Below, piece by piece: positions 31,701 to 41,300 of a stretch of DNA of 64,000 nucleotides. The notes under the pieces were generated by a model, which was given only the letters and a program-made list of their open reading frames with translations, was not told where the DNA came from and did not search any database. A program made the translations under genes and the position numbers. Source of the stretch: Astropecten irregularis (Eukaryota; Echinodermata; Asteroidea; Paxillosida; Astropectinidae); contig OZ020256.1 of NCBI GenBank assembly GCA_963971285.1, forward strand, positions 2,234,501 to 2,298,500, read 5' to 3'. Positions within the stretch are counted from its first letter, which is position 1. Each line of letters opens with the position of its first letter.

Positions 31701-32069
31701 AGTCCACAACTGAGTGGATTGGGTTTTCAGTCCCTACAAGATTCTGTGGGTTTTGTCCAGAATATTACTCTGGGCGTTTCCATCCCTGATCATCTAAAGA
31801 ACTGTATCTTCTTCATTACCAAATCCATAAAAAGTTTCACCAGATTTTCGAGCTATACAGTGCCTAGGGCACCTTTGGGGATTTTATCTAGGGTGGTTTC
31901 ATTACCCGCCAGATAAATACATGAAATAGTGATGACAATAATTTTACTAATAATATGATTTTAACTTTTAACTGATTTCAAACAAACCTTTTGCAGTGCG
32001 GACAGAGGCAATTTCATCTTGAGAGATTGTGTCGCTGGCTCTAGAGGAAAACGCTAGCCCAAACTGCGC
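22352..32069 (-). CDS. Receptor B: Cys-rich/EGF, TM, two FN3-like, death-fold receptor (spliced gene)
   Basis: Paralogue of receptor A. Exons on the minus strand: 32069-31988, 30228-30153, 29518-29313 (Cys-rich), 28092-28000, 27444-27352 and 27044-26952 (EGF-like), 26783-26724 (Pro/Val linker), 25513-25376 (TM), 24649-24368 and 23736-23446 (FN3-like), 22794-22352 (death fold, stop). Every junction is frame-consistent; from the third exon on all introns are phase 1. The recovered coding length is 1857 bp, or 618 residues. The signal peptide exon (expected to end in phase 0) was not found between 32.1 and 35 kb. Relative to receptor A it has an extra FN3-like domain and simpler EGF repeats. Function is inferred as a death-fold signalling receptor; the ligand is unknown. 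Confidence 0.8.
22913..23275 (+). mobile_element. tRNA-derived SINE family S2, full-length copy
   Basis: Head GTGGTCGAGTGGTCTGGCA and GGGTTCGAATCCAGCC, body GGTGCTTGCATCCTTGGGCA with CACCCAGGTGTAAATGGGTA, 3' part AAAGCGCTTTGATACCACTC with GTGCTATATAAATGCCG and an (ATT)n tail. This is the typical form of invertebrate deuterostome tRNA SINEs. Intronic, between the death-fold exon and the second FN3 exon of receptor B. Confidence 0.85.
23446..23736 (-). CDS. Receptor B exon: second cytoplasmic FN3-like domain
   Basis: 97 codons, phase 1-1. The segment VRGLQRLQCNALEVCSCL aligns with [18 protein letters not shown] of receptor A, and LSGIQPGLVYTVRAGVAH gives the FN3 F-strand signature. So this is the domain shared by both paralogues. 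The Cys-x4-Cys-x-Cys cluster is odd for an extracellular-type FN3 fold and more in keeping with a reducing cytoplasmic setting or metal binding (inference). Confidence 0.78.
23801..23945. mobile_element. Inverted-repeat element family M2, copy 2
   Basis: GGGTCAATTTCACCAAACTC at the left, GGGCTTCGTGAAATCGATCC at the right, with CCCTACGTAGGATACGATGG in the centre. It lies about 65 bp upstream of the receptor B exon at 23446-23736. Confidence 0.78.
24368..24649 (-). CDS. Receptor B exon: first cytoplasmic FN3-like domain
   Basis: 94 codons in a phase 1-1 exon. It has an FN3 outline: ATPTSLTIQVAA (B strand), IKLSCKKSDDGPL (C strand), then FSNLEPGTAYTIKLNVKE (the F-strand LxPGTxYxxxV signature). 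Receptor A has no counterpart between its TM exon and its single FN3-like domain. Basic and Lys-rich in the centre (NKKHWRKKIK). Donor GTAAGT, acceptor AATATCAG. Confidence 0.78.
24937..25299 (+). mobile_element. 350-bp inverted-repeat element family M3, copy 2
   Basis: Bounded by GGGTAGTATCATACTTTGGT and ACCAAAGTATGATACTACC, near-perfect TIRs. Interior landmarks: GAAGATGGTGGTGGTAGAAA, GATCTTTTAAACGATC hairpin, AAGAAATACTGTGGCCGTTT. Other copies: 19239-19573 (reverse), 55531-55894 (same), 60150-60478 (reverse, one TIR lost). No coding frame. Confidence 0.85.
25376..25513 (-). CDS. Receptor B exon: transmembrane helix
   Basis: A 138-bp, phase 1-1 exon. The hydrophobic run VWMGIAVLCTVCACFIVFIF is followed by RKK, a stop-transfer signal that puts the following domains in the cytoplasm. 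The remaining residues are polar and acidic (KRQKSDVETPILE). Acceptor TTAGCAG, donor GTAAGT. Positional counterpart of 9721-9870 in receptor A. Confidence 0.85.
26598..26700. mobile_element. Palindromic element family M1, copy 3
   Basis: AGGGCTTGTTGTTTGTTTCG to GCCTGAAACAAACAGGCCCT with central GTGATCAGTGATCCTGC. Ends 24 bp from the donor of the 60-bp linker exon of receptor B. Confidence 0.78.
26724..26783 (-). CDS. Receptor B exon: Pro/Val juxtamembrane linker
   Basis: A 60-bp, phase 1-1 mini-exon encoding DKRNDIPVPVPVSSKAPVEE. The alternating Pro-Val stretch and the position between the last EGF and the TM exon suggest an extended extracellular stalk. Both splice sites are good (CTCACAG; GTAAGC). 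A palindromic element (26598-26700) begins 24 bp past its donor. Being symmetric in phase, it could be skipped without breaking the frame. Confidence 0.7.
26952..27044 (-). CDS. Receptor B exon: EGF-like repeat 3
   Basis: A 93-bp, phase 1-1 exon: CELACENLGTLNTTLCQCLC then SDKWTGLTCTG. Same length and Cys spacing as the duplicated exons upstream. Acceptor TTTCCCAG, donor GTAAGT. It contains one potential N-glycosylation site (NTT). Confidence 0.82.
27352..27444 (-). CDS. Receptor B exon: EGF-like repeat, copy 2 of duplicated pair
   Basis: Same 31-residue EGF module as 28000-28092, in the downstream unit of the tandem duplication. The Cys pattern C-x3-C-x10-C-x-C-x-C-x7-C with W-x-G before the last Cys is shared with the third repeat at 26952-27044 (CELACENLGTLNTTLCQCLC), from which it is clearly diverged. 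So the exon pair is a recent event and the third repeat an older one. Confidence 0.78.
28000..28092 (-). CDS. Receptor B exon: EGF-like repeat, copy 1 of duplicated pair
   Basis: A 93-bp, phase 1-1 EGF exon encoding CNLSCLNGGTLDSDACQCTC then SDVWAGPDCSG. It is identical base for base, as far as I can see, to 27352-27444, and lies in the upstream unit of a tandem duplication of about 650 bp. Acceptor CAATTAG and donor GTAAGT are also identical, so both could be spliced in, giving three EGF repeats in total. Confidence 0.75.
29313..29518 (-). CDS. Receptor B exon: N-terminal Cys-rich domain
   Basis: Encodes FYCDDLDRKCHLCSPCPDPY, then RACQRNGFCPRLC and a basic/polar tail. It aligns with the receptor A exon 17276-17484 at F(F/Y)C-x4-(R/K)C-x2-C-x2-CPDPY and C-x3-G(F/Y)CP-x2-C, with identical entry (2) and exit (1) phases. 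A single NVT site could carry an N-glycan. Acceptor TACTCAG, donor GTAAGA. Confidence 0.8.
30153..30228 (-). CDS. Receptor B exon: short acidic N-terminal exon
   Basis: Encodes YIGSEIIDMDEALCENGAGC followed by NNEEG. It ends in phase 2 at GTAGGT, like the first exon of receptor A, and the next exon supplies the G. The paired Cys correspond in position to YCPREC at the end of the receptor A signal exon. The acceptor is either TATCAG (used here) or TACATAG nine bases later; both keep the frame. Confidence 0.65.
30402..30644. mobile_element. Family M5 element, copy 2
   Basis: Termini GGGGCCAATTTCATAGATC and TATGAAATTGGCCCC; interior AAAGCACAAAATGTG. Between receptor B exons 30153-30228 and 31988-32069. 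Confidence 0.72.
30706..31572. mobile_element. 870-bp element with AAATC/GATTT-rich inverted ends
   Basis: Left end CAGGGTTGATAAAAATCATG and then GATTTAAATC iterations (to about 30815); right end from about 31440 repeats AATCATGATT and GATTTAAATC and finishes AATCAAACAACCCTGG. The unlike middle has no open frame of note. Interpreted as a non-autonomous DNA transposon in the receptor B intron. Confidence 0.65.
31655..31925 (+). mobile_element. tRNA-derived SINE family S3, copy 2
   Basis: Shares CAGGTTCGAGTCTGGCTC (B box), GATTGGGTTTTCAGTCCCTA and ACTGTATCTTCTTC with the copy at 7 kb. Head degraded, tail absent. It ends about 60 bp before receptor B exon 31988-32069. Confidence 0.72.
31988..32069 (-). 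CDS. Receptor B exon: N-terminal segment (weakly supported)
   Basis: Open in one frame only, reading AQFGLAFSSRASDTISQDEI and on to AKA at the junction. It has a good acceptor (TTTCAG) and a usable GTTTGT donor, and its phase-1 end matches the next exon. No Cys and no recognisable domain; it would follow a signal-peptide exon that I could not locate. It could be a false exon. Confidence 0.5.
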
Positions 32070-35000
32070 CTGAAATGAAGATTTATATCACAACATGATG
32101 TTAGACGATGGACTTGAACACTCATGGCACAAGGATATAGTATACATACAAGCATGCAAACATTTAATACAGCCTAAATTTGCAGCCATGCTTGCATACA
32201 AATGCGTGATGAGGGCAAACGGTCATAATTCTGTTCTCGCTACACTGGCCCTAGCACAAATCAGCACAGAAACCACGACTGTACGTGTAAGCATGTCCAT
32301 GCGACACAAGCCCAAAACTTTGCGAACAGTACCAGAAGATTTTTACATCATAAATTTCATATTTAAGTGAATTACGATAATGTCACAAATGAGAAAAGAT
32401 TGAACATCTTCAACTGTTTCAAGCTTGAACCTGTTCTTACCTGTACAGTTTGTACTTAATAGTAATTTAATTACAACCAACAAAGTTCCTGTGTGTGCAT
32501 GTGGCAGTGTGTGTACATGGACGTATGTACATCATGCACGGATGTACTTAGTACCAGTACATGATGTGCAACTTGTTTATACACCCAATAGTAATTCATC
32601 CTTCCCACTTCCACTTCCAGCATGTCCAGCAGGAAGTTTAGATCATACTGCAAATCATTTATTACAAAAAGACTTTTTGTGGTCGATCCTGTCCATATTA
32701 ATGTACATGGGTGGATGAAGGTAAACCCACATGTACAGTAAACATTGCACATTATTTTATCCCAAACATGCCAAAAGGTGACGTACATTTATGTACATCA
32801 TTACATGCACATGTATACAGTAGTAGTCTCCATCCTTATAATACTCCTTAATTTACAATTTTGACATGATATCGTCGTACATGTATATGACGATATCATG
32901 TCATAAAAATGATTGTCGTAATCTATAGGGCTATAGATCAGCGCGGAGTGACGTCATTCCAACTCGCCGACCTTGGAGCCGATGAAAACAATGCATTAAG
33001 TTGTACAGGTTTTAAGACAAAAAGCTGCCAGAATTCTTTAATCTTATTACAGGGTACTTCAAAGAAGGATATTGTCTGAGGAAAAACTATGACTCAACAA
33101 TGAAAGTCATACAGAATACAATTTCTGCTTCTTGACAAAAATATTCGAAAAACAATTCTCTACAAAGGGCGGTTTGTGCGTGATTTGTCCGTAGCTTGCG
33201 CCGGTTTGCGCCATATACACGTTAGTTTTCATCGGTTGTCAAGTTATGAGAATGAAAGTACCCGGATGTCCGCGCTGATCTATAGTACAGTTACTACAGC
33301 TAGCATAGTACATGTACATGCTAATTTTCTGCCATTGTTCAGGTGTTGTTAAGCCTTTTTAATACCAACAATTGACAAACCATGTTGATAATGATGTTAA
33401 TAATAAAAACTGTAGCCCTACATACATGTACAGTTCCCACTTCCTGGGTTTCAATTTATTGTACTTATACATGACAATGTACATGTACATAGAATCGAAA
33501 GTAAAATCAAATGTGAACTGAAAACAGTCATTTCCAGAAAGTCGCCCCGGGGATGTGAATTCAGCTGCTCTGTTTCTTCCGCATGTAATTTCCTGTCTTT
33601 GTCACAGGTGTCATCACCATGATCACAGCAAAAAAAAAAAAATAATAATAATAATATTATGCTGCAAAGGGCCTGTGACAAGGCCTACATGGTAGTAGTA
33701 CATCATGTACTAGTGCTGAAATGCACACATACCAATGGAATTGAGATTGTGCGCAAACAAAGAACATGAATTAAAAAAAAAACCAGATTGTGGGTCAATA
33801 ACAAATCCGAAAATATGCCTTCTTTGTTGTCATTTAGAGACATTTTCCGCGCGAGTACCGTGAAGTCCAATTCTCTGGGGCGCTAGACAAAATGTGGACA
33901 CCCAACATAAAAAAAAAAAGGAGTTTGATCAGCACCCCAGTTACTGGGTCCCTACATAGTACATACAGACTACATGTAGACCTGTGCTGCAGCGTTTCAC
34001 CCAAACAATCATCAATAAAAAATGTGGGCATTGTTTTAAAAATCTGTTACGGCACCCTGAAAGTGAAAATTGTGGCCTGGCTAGTAAAATTAATTCATGG
34101 ACTGATGGAGAAGACTTCTCCTTTTGTTCTAACATTAGTTCTACTTCTACTTTCTAGAGGTAATTAGCAATGTGCGAACCCTGGCCCTGTCCCCTAGATC
34201 AAAACCACAATGCAAAAAACAGGGAACCAGTTGCAAAAAAGCCCACAAACACATGCTTTTTACTTTTAGATGGTGACCAGTTCAGTTCAAGGTCAACATT
34301 TCCGCAAAGGCAAAGTAAAGTGATACATCAGTACTTCCTCTTCATCAATAACAATTAACAAATAGCAAAATACGTAATAATTGCCAACATGAAAACGCAA
34401 AAAGCATAACACAGATGTATGAGAATCGGGTTGAAATTATCTTAGGCGAATTCATAATGATCTAGGTGTAGAGTAAATGCTTCAAATTCAATGTTTCACG
34501 AAAATTTCATCTTTTTATGAGTATGATTGAAGTTGAACGATCATCGTAAAACTGGTTTGCATTTTTCTACTTTCTACCTCTAGAACTGTCACCAAAATGT
34601 AAGTAAATAACGACAAATTTTATTTACCGAGGCAGAAGCGAATAATCTTCACATCAAGATCAAGTCCCACACATGACGACGTAAAATTCGGCTCTTTTTT
34701 GACGTTTAAATGTCAAAAAAATTTCACGAACTGATGAATTTCGCAATGTTACACACTCGTTTCCGGGGAAATTCCCTTCAAATGCCCTTCACGAAATACA
34801 TCACGTGTTTGTAAACATTTATATACCGCCCTCTGTTGACAAAGCTAGACTTGAGTTCAAGTCTGCATTTGGAATTAGACTTCTTTATAATTAGTTCAAT
34901 AATTGGGACAAAAACCGGGGTGAAATGTTAAATTGTTTTTTTTTTTACATGAAAGTCACAGGTTGTAAAGATAATGGATAATGTATGTAGTGTTGTAGTA

Positions 35001-35318
35001 CGTGTTTGTATGGTGCATTTTTATGTTGCACCGTGAGAACTATAATTTTGTTTATTTAATTATAATTATTTATTTAATAAATTCATAATTTTTATTTATT
35101 TATTAATTAATTCATTTATGTATTTTTTCAATTACTTATTTATATTCATATACTTACATAATCTTTTTTCCACCAAACTTTTTTTTCGACCGACCGACTG
35201 ACCCTCCCTCAAGGTGGAAAAGAAATCAGAACCACAGTTATAAAAAGGGACGCCCTAAAGCTGTGTTATAAAAGTGACTCATTCCACAGAAACAATTACT
35301 AAACTCTCTGGTAAATAT
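32070..35318. other. Spacer upstream of receptor B; signal-peptide exon not found
   Basis: Holds the element at 32931-33285, a palindrome at about 32862-32905 (ATGATATCGTCGTAC against GACGATATCAT), an (AAT)n microsatellite near 33640, and a very AT-rich tract at 35040-35150. A strong donor CTGTACAG|GTAAGA lies near 32441 (minus) and another CTGCCTCG|GTAAAT near 34627, but neither follows an in-frame ATG compatible with receptor B. Confidence 0.5.
32931..33285. mobile_element. 355-bp element with perfect 17-bp TIRs
   Basis: CTATAGATCAGCGCGGA at 32931-32947 and its exact reverse complement TCCGCGCTGATCTATAG at 33269-33285. An inner pair CCGATGAAAAC and GTTTTCATCGG also folds back. No coding frame; MITE in the spacer upstream of receptor B. 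Confidence 0.8.
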
Positions 35319-35968
35319 TTATTTATTAATAATGACAACAGACCAGTACCACTGACAGCTCATGTTAGAATTTGTTCTTCTTTCCAATGATAATTTTTTT
35401 AATACAATCTTTTGTCACGGTGTATCTAACAACCTTTTCTAAAACAATAAGTCATTCAGTTTGTCATGGCTTGATTTCTTTCAAACTTTGAAATGGGTTT
35501 ACCCTTGGTTTCAAGTTGGAACATAGATTAAGTGTATTTTTTAAAAGAGGTTCCTTTGTGGCAATAAACAATACAAAGTACAAATACATCAAAATGAGCA
35601 CCATACTCCAAGAATTCTAACAGTATGTAGTCCGCCGCGGAAACAAAATGAATGACGGTGTCTCCATGTTTATAAACAGGCACTAGTTCAATAAGAAGAA
35701 GAGAACTCAGGTTTTCTCAGGAACTTAAAAACTTGTCCAGGAAAGTATGAGAGCCCGACTTCAGCAGATCACGGCAGAATTGACTATGGACGACTTTCAA
35801 AGACATTTTGGCATTTCCGAGGCAATATGACCACTCGCAATCACATGGTCAACGTATTACCAGATGCCAACAAATTGTGGACAGCGTATGACCAGATGCC
35901 AACAAATTGTGGACAGCGTATGACCAGATGCCAACAAATTTAGGACAAGGGCCACCTGTTCCGATCCT
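35319..35968 (-). other. CCDC158: CCDC158 3' UTR (probable) with polyadenylation signal
   Basis: Downstream of the TAG at 35969 there is no coding signal. A 32-bp tandem repeat occupies 35851-35945, immediately after the stop. The first convincing AATAAA on the minus strand lies in the AAATAAATA run at about 35318-35326. The UTR end is therefore likely near 35.3 kb; this is positional inference. Confidence 0.4.
35851..35945. repeat. 32-bp tandem repeat, about three copies, after the CCDC158 stop
   Basis: Unit GACCAGATGCCAACAAATTG plus TGGACAGCGTAT, three copies, the last diverging at TTAGGACAAGG. It ends 24 bp 3' of the CCDC158 stop codon in transcript sense, so lies in the 3' UTR. Confidence 0.88.
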
Positions 35969-38303
35969 CTAACGGCCTTTCTTGACCAGCCGCTGTGCCT
36001 GTTGTTCTTGCTCCTTGCACTTCTTGATTCGAGTATCCTGTCTTTTGATCATGCTGGCCATATCTGTTGGAATAAAAAAACAACCGAATTATAAATAACA
36101 AACTGCTGCTAATTAAAGGCTCATCGACCACAATAATGACCTGAAATATATCAAATGCTTAGAGTTATAGAAGGGCCTGACGGTTTGATTTTAGCATGTT
36201 TAAGATTGTCCTCTTCTACCTCTGTTCTCCTTCTGAAGATGTCCTCCCATCTGGTGGAGTTCCTCCAGCTTCTCTTGTAGGAGTCGAAGCTGCTCATGCT
36301 GGTCCCTCATCATGCCTTCACCCCCAACCTCTGACAGAAAAAAAATGCAAAAATTCAAAGTTTGAGACATGATAAAATCATTGATTCCAATCTCACAGAC
36401 CAGCAGCAGCACTTCAAGGCACTAGAGGCAAAGAAGAGCAACAAGAATATTCACCTTGAAATGACATAAGGCTACTTCCAGGCAAGCTGCCCTCGACACT
36501 CGAATCCAAGACGTCTGGTGTCCGTATCCTCCCTGTGCTTTCAAAGGGGGATAATTGGAGTGCGCCAGTCCGCAGGCTGCTGTTGTTGTGACTGATGTTT
36601 TCGCGGTCGGGCCTGTCAGCATCATAGGCACTGAACCCCAGTAGGCTAGTGACCGGGGAGCGGGGCCTTGATGACGCGTAGCCTGGTTCTGGAATGATCT
36701 GAAGGCCGTCATCACCCATTCCTGGGACGGAGGATAAGACACTCATGTCCACTGTTCGGGGTGATGGCTGTTTATCCAGCACTGGGGAGGAGGTTAACAG
36801 TGGTGACCTCATCACACCTGTAACATAACACATACAATATCAAAAATGTTCGCTGCCAATTTTATGGACATCCCAAATACCATCTCTACCCTTACTACGA
36901 TTGTTTAATAGAATGCATGGAAACTTTGAAGCATGCTCCGACTATTGGGAAAGATGCTAGTCACCATGAGTCCCCTAAATGCATTCTTATAAGATCTAAT
37001 TGTTTTCTTTTTTGATGAACGGCATAATTTGGTCTGTGAATGACAATCGGACCATATATTCAGATGCAAGTAGTCAACAGTCTGGTGAAATTTCAGCTTC
37101 TATCAAGAAGTAGCGGATGCGAAGCGACAAAGGTTGCTCCTATTTCCATGCGACAGAGACAGGGCCCAGGTTCTGAGCGCAGCGGTTAATCTGGGCCTTG
37201 TTAAGGGGGTAAGGGCCTGTTTGTTTCAGGCACGAGATCAGTGATCCTGCTGCACAGGGTCCCATTTACCGTATCCCGCATGGGACATGGATCTGCAAGA
37301 TCACTGATGATCATGTGCCTGAAACAAACAGGCCCTATGATTGTGACTAGCATCTTTGGGTTCCTAGTGTGCTGTTGCCATACCTGTTCTGCCTTGTCTT
37401 TCTGTGGACCTTGTTCTGTAGTCTGTTTCTACTTTGTTGCTTTTAACGGCATCCTGGGATCTGTTTCATTGAGAGAAAGAATTAAGCAGACCGTCAGCAT
37501 CCAAAATTGAAGACCTGATTAGCTAATTAATACACATGAACTGTCTGCTTATTACAAACAATTACTCTTTTGTTTAGATCACAATGGCTTGGAAAAATTC
37601 CATATTATGTGTCTATTTTTTAAGTTATTAGGCCTTGTGGGGTGATCAAGATCTTGCAATGTCTTGTGGTCAATCTACAGATTGTGGGTTCAAGTCCAGC
37701 AATCGGTTGGTGGTGCTTGCATCCTAGGGCAAGACACTTTCAGAAACTTTGATATTATTACCTTCTTGGAATGACTGTCGGAGAGGTCAGACTAGCAACA
37801 GTTGAAGACACACTCACGGGCTGAGTCTGAAAATGAGAGGAAGTTGAGGCTTTTGGAATGACGGGCTGGCTGGACACCACGCCATGCATCTCCAGGAGTA
37901 GGGATTGCAACTCCTCGTCGGTGAAGATCTTAGCCAGCGCCTCCCTCTGGGCTGAGATCGCTCCGGTCACCGTCCCACGAGAACGAGGCATCGTTCGGAC
38001 ATTAGACGTGATGGAAGACAGGCCTTCGACAGACTCGGGTGAATCGCTCGGCCGGTGTCTGGTGTTGGTGTCCAGGGCTCCCAGCGTATGAGCGACGGCA
38101 CTCCGAGGTCCTCCTCCGATGGGTGTCGCTCCAGCCTCTGTGTCCCGAGTCTTATCTGATCGTCTTCCATTGCCCGAAGTGGGTAGATTGTATGCTTTGC
38201 TCAAAATCACCTCTGTCTGTTTAGTTGGAGTGTTTGTTCTGCTCGAGGGTTTACCCAGATTTGTGGCTGATGGATCTGACCGATTAAACGTTCTCTGAAG
38301 CTC
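35969..38303 (-). CDS. CCDC158: CCDC158 exons 18-21: low-complexity tail and terminal helix
   Basis: Exon 38303-37762 is Ser/Thr/Pro-rich with one helical island (LAKIFTDEELQSLLLEMHGV), matching the vertebrate DLKQLLQELRSVI region. Exon 36807-36455 holds the DSSVEGSLPGSS word that corresponds to SSVEGS in vertebrates. Exons 36330-36220 and 36063-35969 form a short terminal coiled coil ending in KKGR and TAG. To keep frame, the 36807 acceptor must be GATGAG rather than the nearer ACAG nine bases upstream, so an unseen small exon is an alternative. Confidence 0.82.
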
Positions 38304-41300
38304 CTGATGATGTGCGATGAGGAGAAAAGGAAAGAGCAGAGCACAAATCTTGTCAGCCATAATACAACTATAAATTTAATTCAATTTCTGTTCGCATTGA
38401 ACATCTATTTCCAATTCCAATCAAATAGTGAACAACAGGGAAAACAATCATAACCCCCAAAAACATATCGTAACAGGCTTGAGAAATAGCAAAAAGGTGA
38501 AATTTCCAAATTCTACATGTATCTTCCCTAATCTGCACAGGTTTACTGCCTCCAAGAACGCCATCTTGATTTTGAGTCTGGTGCCTACCTTCATTTCCAG
38601 TTTGTGCTTGAGCTTCAGTCTCACTAAGTCTTGCTCCTGCCTCTCTATCACTGCCTTACACTCTGCATACTTCACAGCAGCCTAGACACAAAACAAAACA
38701 AACAATTAGGCACAGAATGTATCTGATGATTTTTTGAACATTCAGAAACATTCAATGGATATAAAAATGGTTGATGAATTTGCATAAAATTCTGGAACCT
38801 TTTTCAGTGCGTCTTCTAGTTTTGCCACCAGGGAGCTCTGCAATACTCTCTTGTCCTCTACGGCGCCTTGCTCTCGTCTCAGGTTCTGGTTGTTTTTGTC
38901 CATCTCGGATACTTGTGCCTTCAATAGGTCACACTCACTGCCTAGGGTAGATTTCTCCTGCAGGAGAAAACATTATCACATCAAAACATGAAGTCTACAC
39001 ACTTTTACTTAGTCGTGCTGTTTTTGCATAATGCTTAAATGAGTGGAATGGCATGGCCTCTGATCAATGCATGGAACTGCAATCTTTTCCAAAACCCCTT
39101 GTCCGTACCTTCCTGGTCGTATGTAGACACTCCTTCAGCCAGTGAACCTCACTCTGCAGGGCGTCTATCTCGCTCCGCTTGGCTGTTACCTGCTTCTGCA
39201 TGCTCTCTGCAACTTGCACCGCTGAAAGAGAGTCGCAAAACAACTATAGACCCATTGACGCATTGGAGACAAAGATGTCAAAGGGCAGAAGAAGTCCAAG
39301 CTCAAATCCCGCTTTACTTTATTTGATACAAAGTAATAAACTGCTGCAAACTGCTCATCAGCTAAAAAATGACCTGAAATTTATAAAAATGCTTGGAGTT
39401 AGGAGGCCCTGACCCGTTTCGATTTAGCTTTTGAGAAAGATCCTGCTACTGAGCATCGAAACGAGTCAGGCCCTCCTAACTCCAAGCATCTACTAAATTG
39501 AATTCAAACCTGTGTCAAGAGTTTTCATCTTCTACTGTCCTGCCTCTTTTGCTCACCTTTGCCGTCGGTAGCCGCTGTTGCCTTGATGGTTTTGTGGGCC
39601 GTGTGGAGCTCCTTCTGTAGGGTCTGCAGCTTGCCCCTGTACTTGTCCATCTCTCTCCGGTGGTTCACATCCTTCTCCAGGATGTCAGCTTTCAGCTTCT
39701 CCTTCTCGATGGTCACTAGATCCATCTGATGACGAGACAAGATTCAGATGCGGCCATCGGTTATTATGTGACGACAAAATGTATAGCCATATCCAAGCCG
39801 ATATTTACAATTTCAAACAAATTCACCCAAAAGCTACTTTACAAGACACTTGTTCATTTCATTCATAGTCGAATTAGGCACAACACAAACAACACACAAA
39901 ACATATCCCGACATCATCATAATTCTTTGGGGAGTATACAGCGCCAGTTGCCATTTAGATTTAAGTGTTTATCAGGCTTATCAAACCAAAATATAAGCCA
40001 TCTTCACATTTCTGGGGACTTTTTAATTCTTGGGAATGAATAATATAAAACAGCTTTCTTTGCATCCTTCATGAAGAGAGAAACCCTTTTACAGAGGTGG
40101 TTTATGAATTACGTGGCTTCTGACTGGCTTCTGAGTGCAGGCAGCCACCCTTAGTACCTGGGTCTTGGTCTGCTGGAGCTCGGTGCTGAGCTCTTCCCTC
40201 CTCCTGACAGCCGTCTGGGACTCTGTTGCCGTACCCTGGGCTGCCTCCTGGAGTCTCTTGTTGTCCTCCTCCACGCTCCGCAGTCTCCTCTCCCGTGCCC
40301 TCAGCTTCTTGCCCAGGTTGTCCTGGAGTAGCTTCAGGTCCTGCAGCTCCTAGGGAGTGGAGAAATGAAGATGAGAGGAAAAGGTTGTCGGAAAAAGTCG
40401 GAAAACTTCCTGCTGCGTGGTCGAGTACTATTAGGTCGCTAATGTCTGTGAACATGGTGTATAAACTCAGCATCAATCTGATGACCGGACATAAACGCAA
40501 ACCTTTTCTCGTGCCTCCGCCTGCTGCTGCATCTGTGAGCGCTCCAACTTCCAGTCCTCGCTGGTCTTCCTGGTCACTTCGGCCAGCTGTGCCATGCTGG
40601 ACGTCTGCTCCTGCAATCTCTGGCACTGCAGGTCTCTCTCGTTTACCTGTTCGCAGGACCACAGAGGAATCTCATTATGAACATCCCCAAGAAAGTCAAA
40701 ACTGTGCATCCACAAATAAAGGAACACAATCATTTTAGCAGTCACTGGATAAATATCTAGTTTAGAAACTGGATTATGCAGTTTACCGTGTAAGTTCTTT
40801 TCTAACCTGTGAACATTTCTGCCTTTCTATCTGAACAATCATTTGCTATCACTTTCACAGAGGAACGACACCTGGCTTAGGCGTATTGCCCACATTCTCT
40901 CAATACAGACCCCCCGACAAGTTGGTGCATGGGGATGTAATTAAGACAGCAAAGATGGGATGACAAATCCAACCTGCACTTGCAGTTGATCATTGATGCT
41001 CTGCACGGTGCCCAATTCGGTGTTTCTCTCCTCCAGCGATGCCGCCTTCCTCTCCGTCTCTCCTCGACTGACCTCCAGTTCCCGTTTCGTTTCATCTAGG
41101 CTGCGCCCCATGAGGGCCTTCTCCTCTGCCACCCGTCCCAGCTCCTGTTGGACCTCGGCGAGTCTCCCGGCCAGTGCCTCCCTGGATTTCAGGGCTTCCT
41201 CCAATGCAGCATCCCTCCCAGACAGGTCTGCTTCCAGAGCCTCACATCTCTGTGAGATGTTGGTGATCTGTGAGGTCATGTCACTGGTCAGGGAGTCAAT

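Noticed and set aside
33451-33681. Hydrophobic minus-strand frame resembling a receptor B signal peptide
   Set aside because: Starts at TTG, not ATG, and its hydrophobic run is the translation of an (AAT)n/poly-A microsatellite. No usable phase-0 donor.
40226-40738. 170-codon plus-strand open frame opposite CCDC158
   Set aside because: Antisense shadow of two coiled-coil exons; Pro/Ser-rich composition is what reversed Gln/Glu-rich coding gives.
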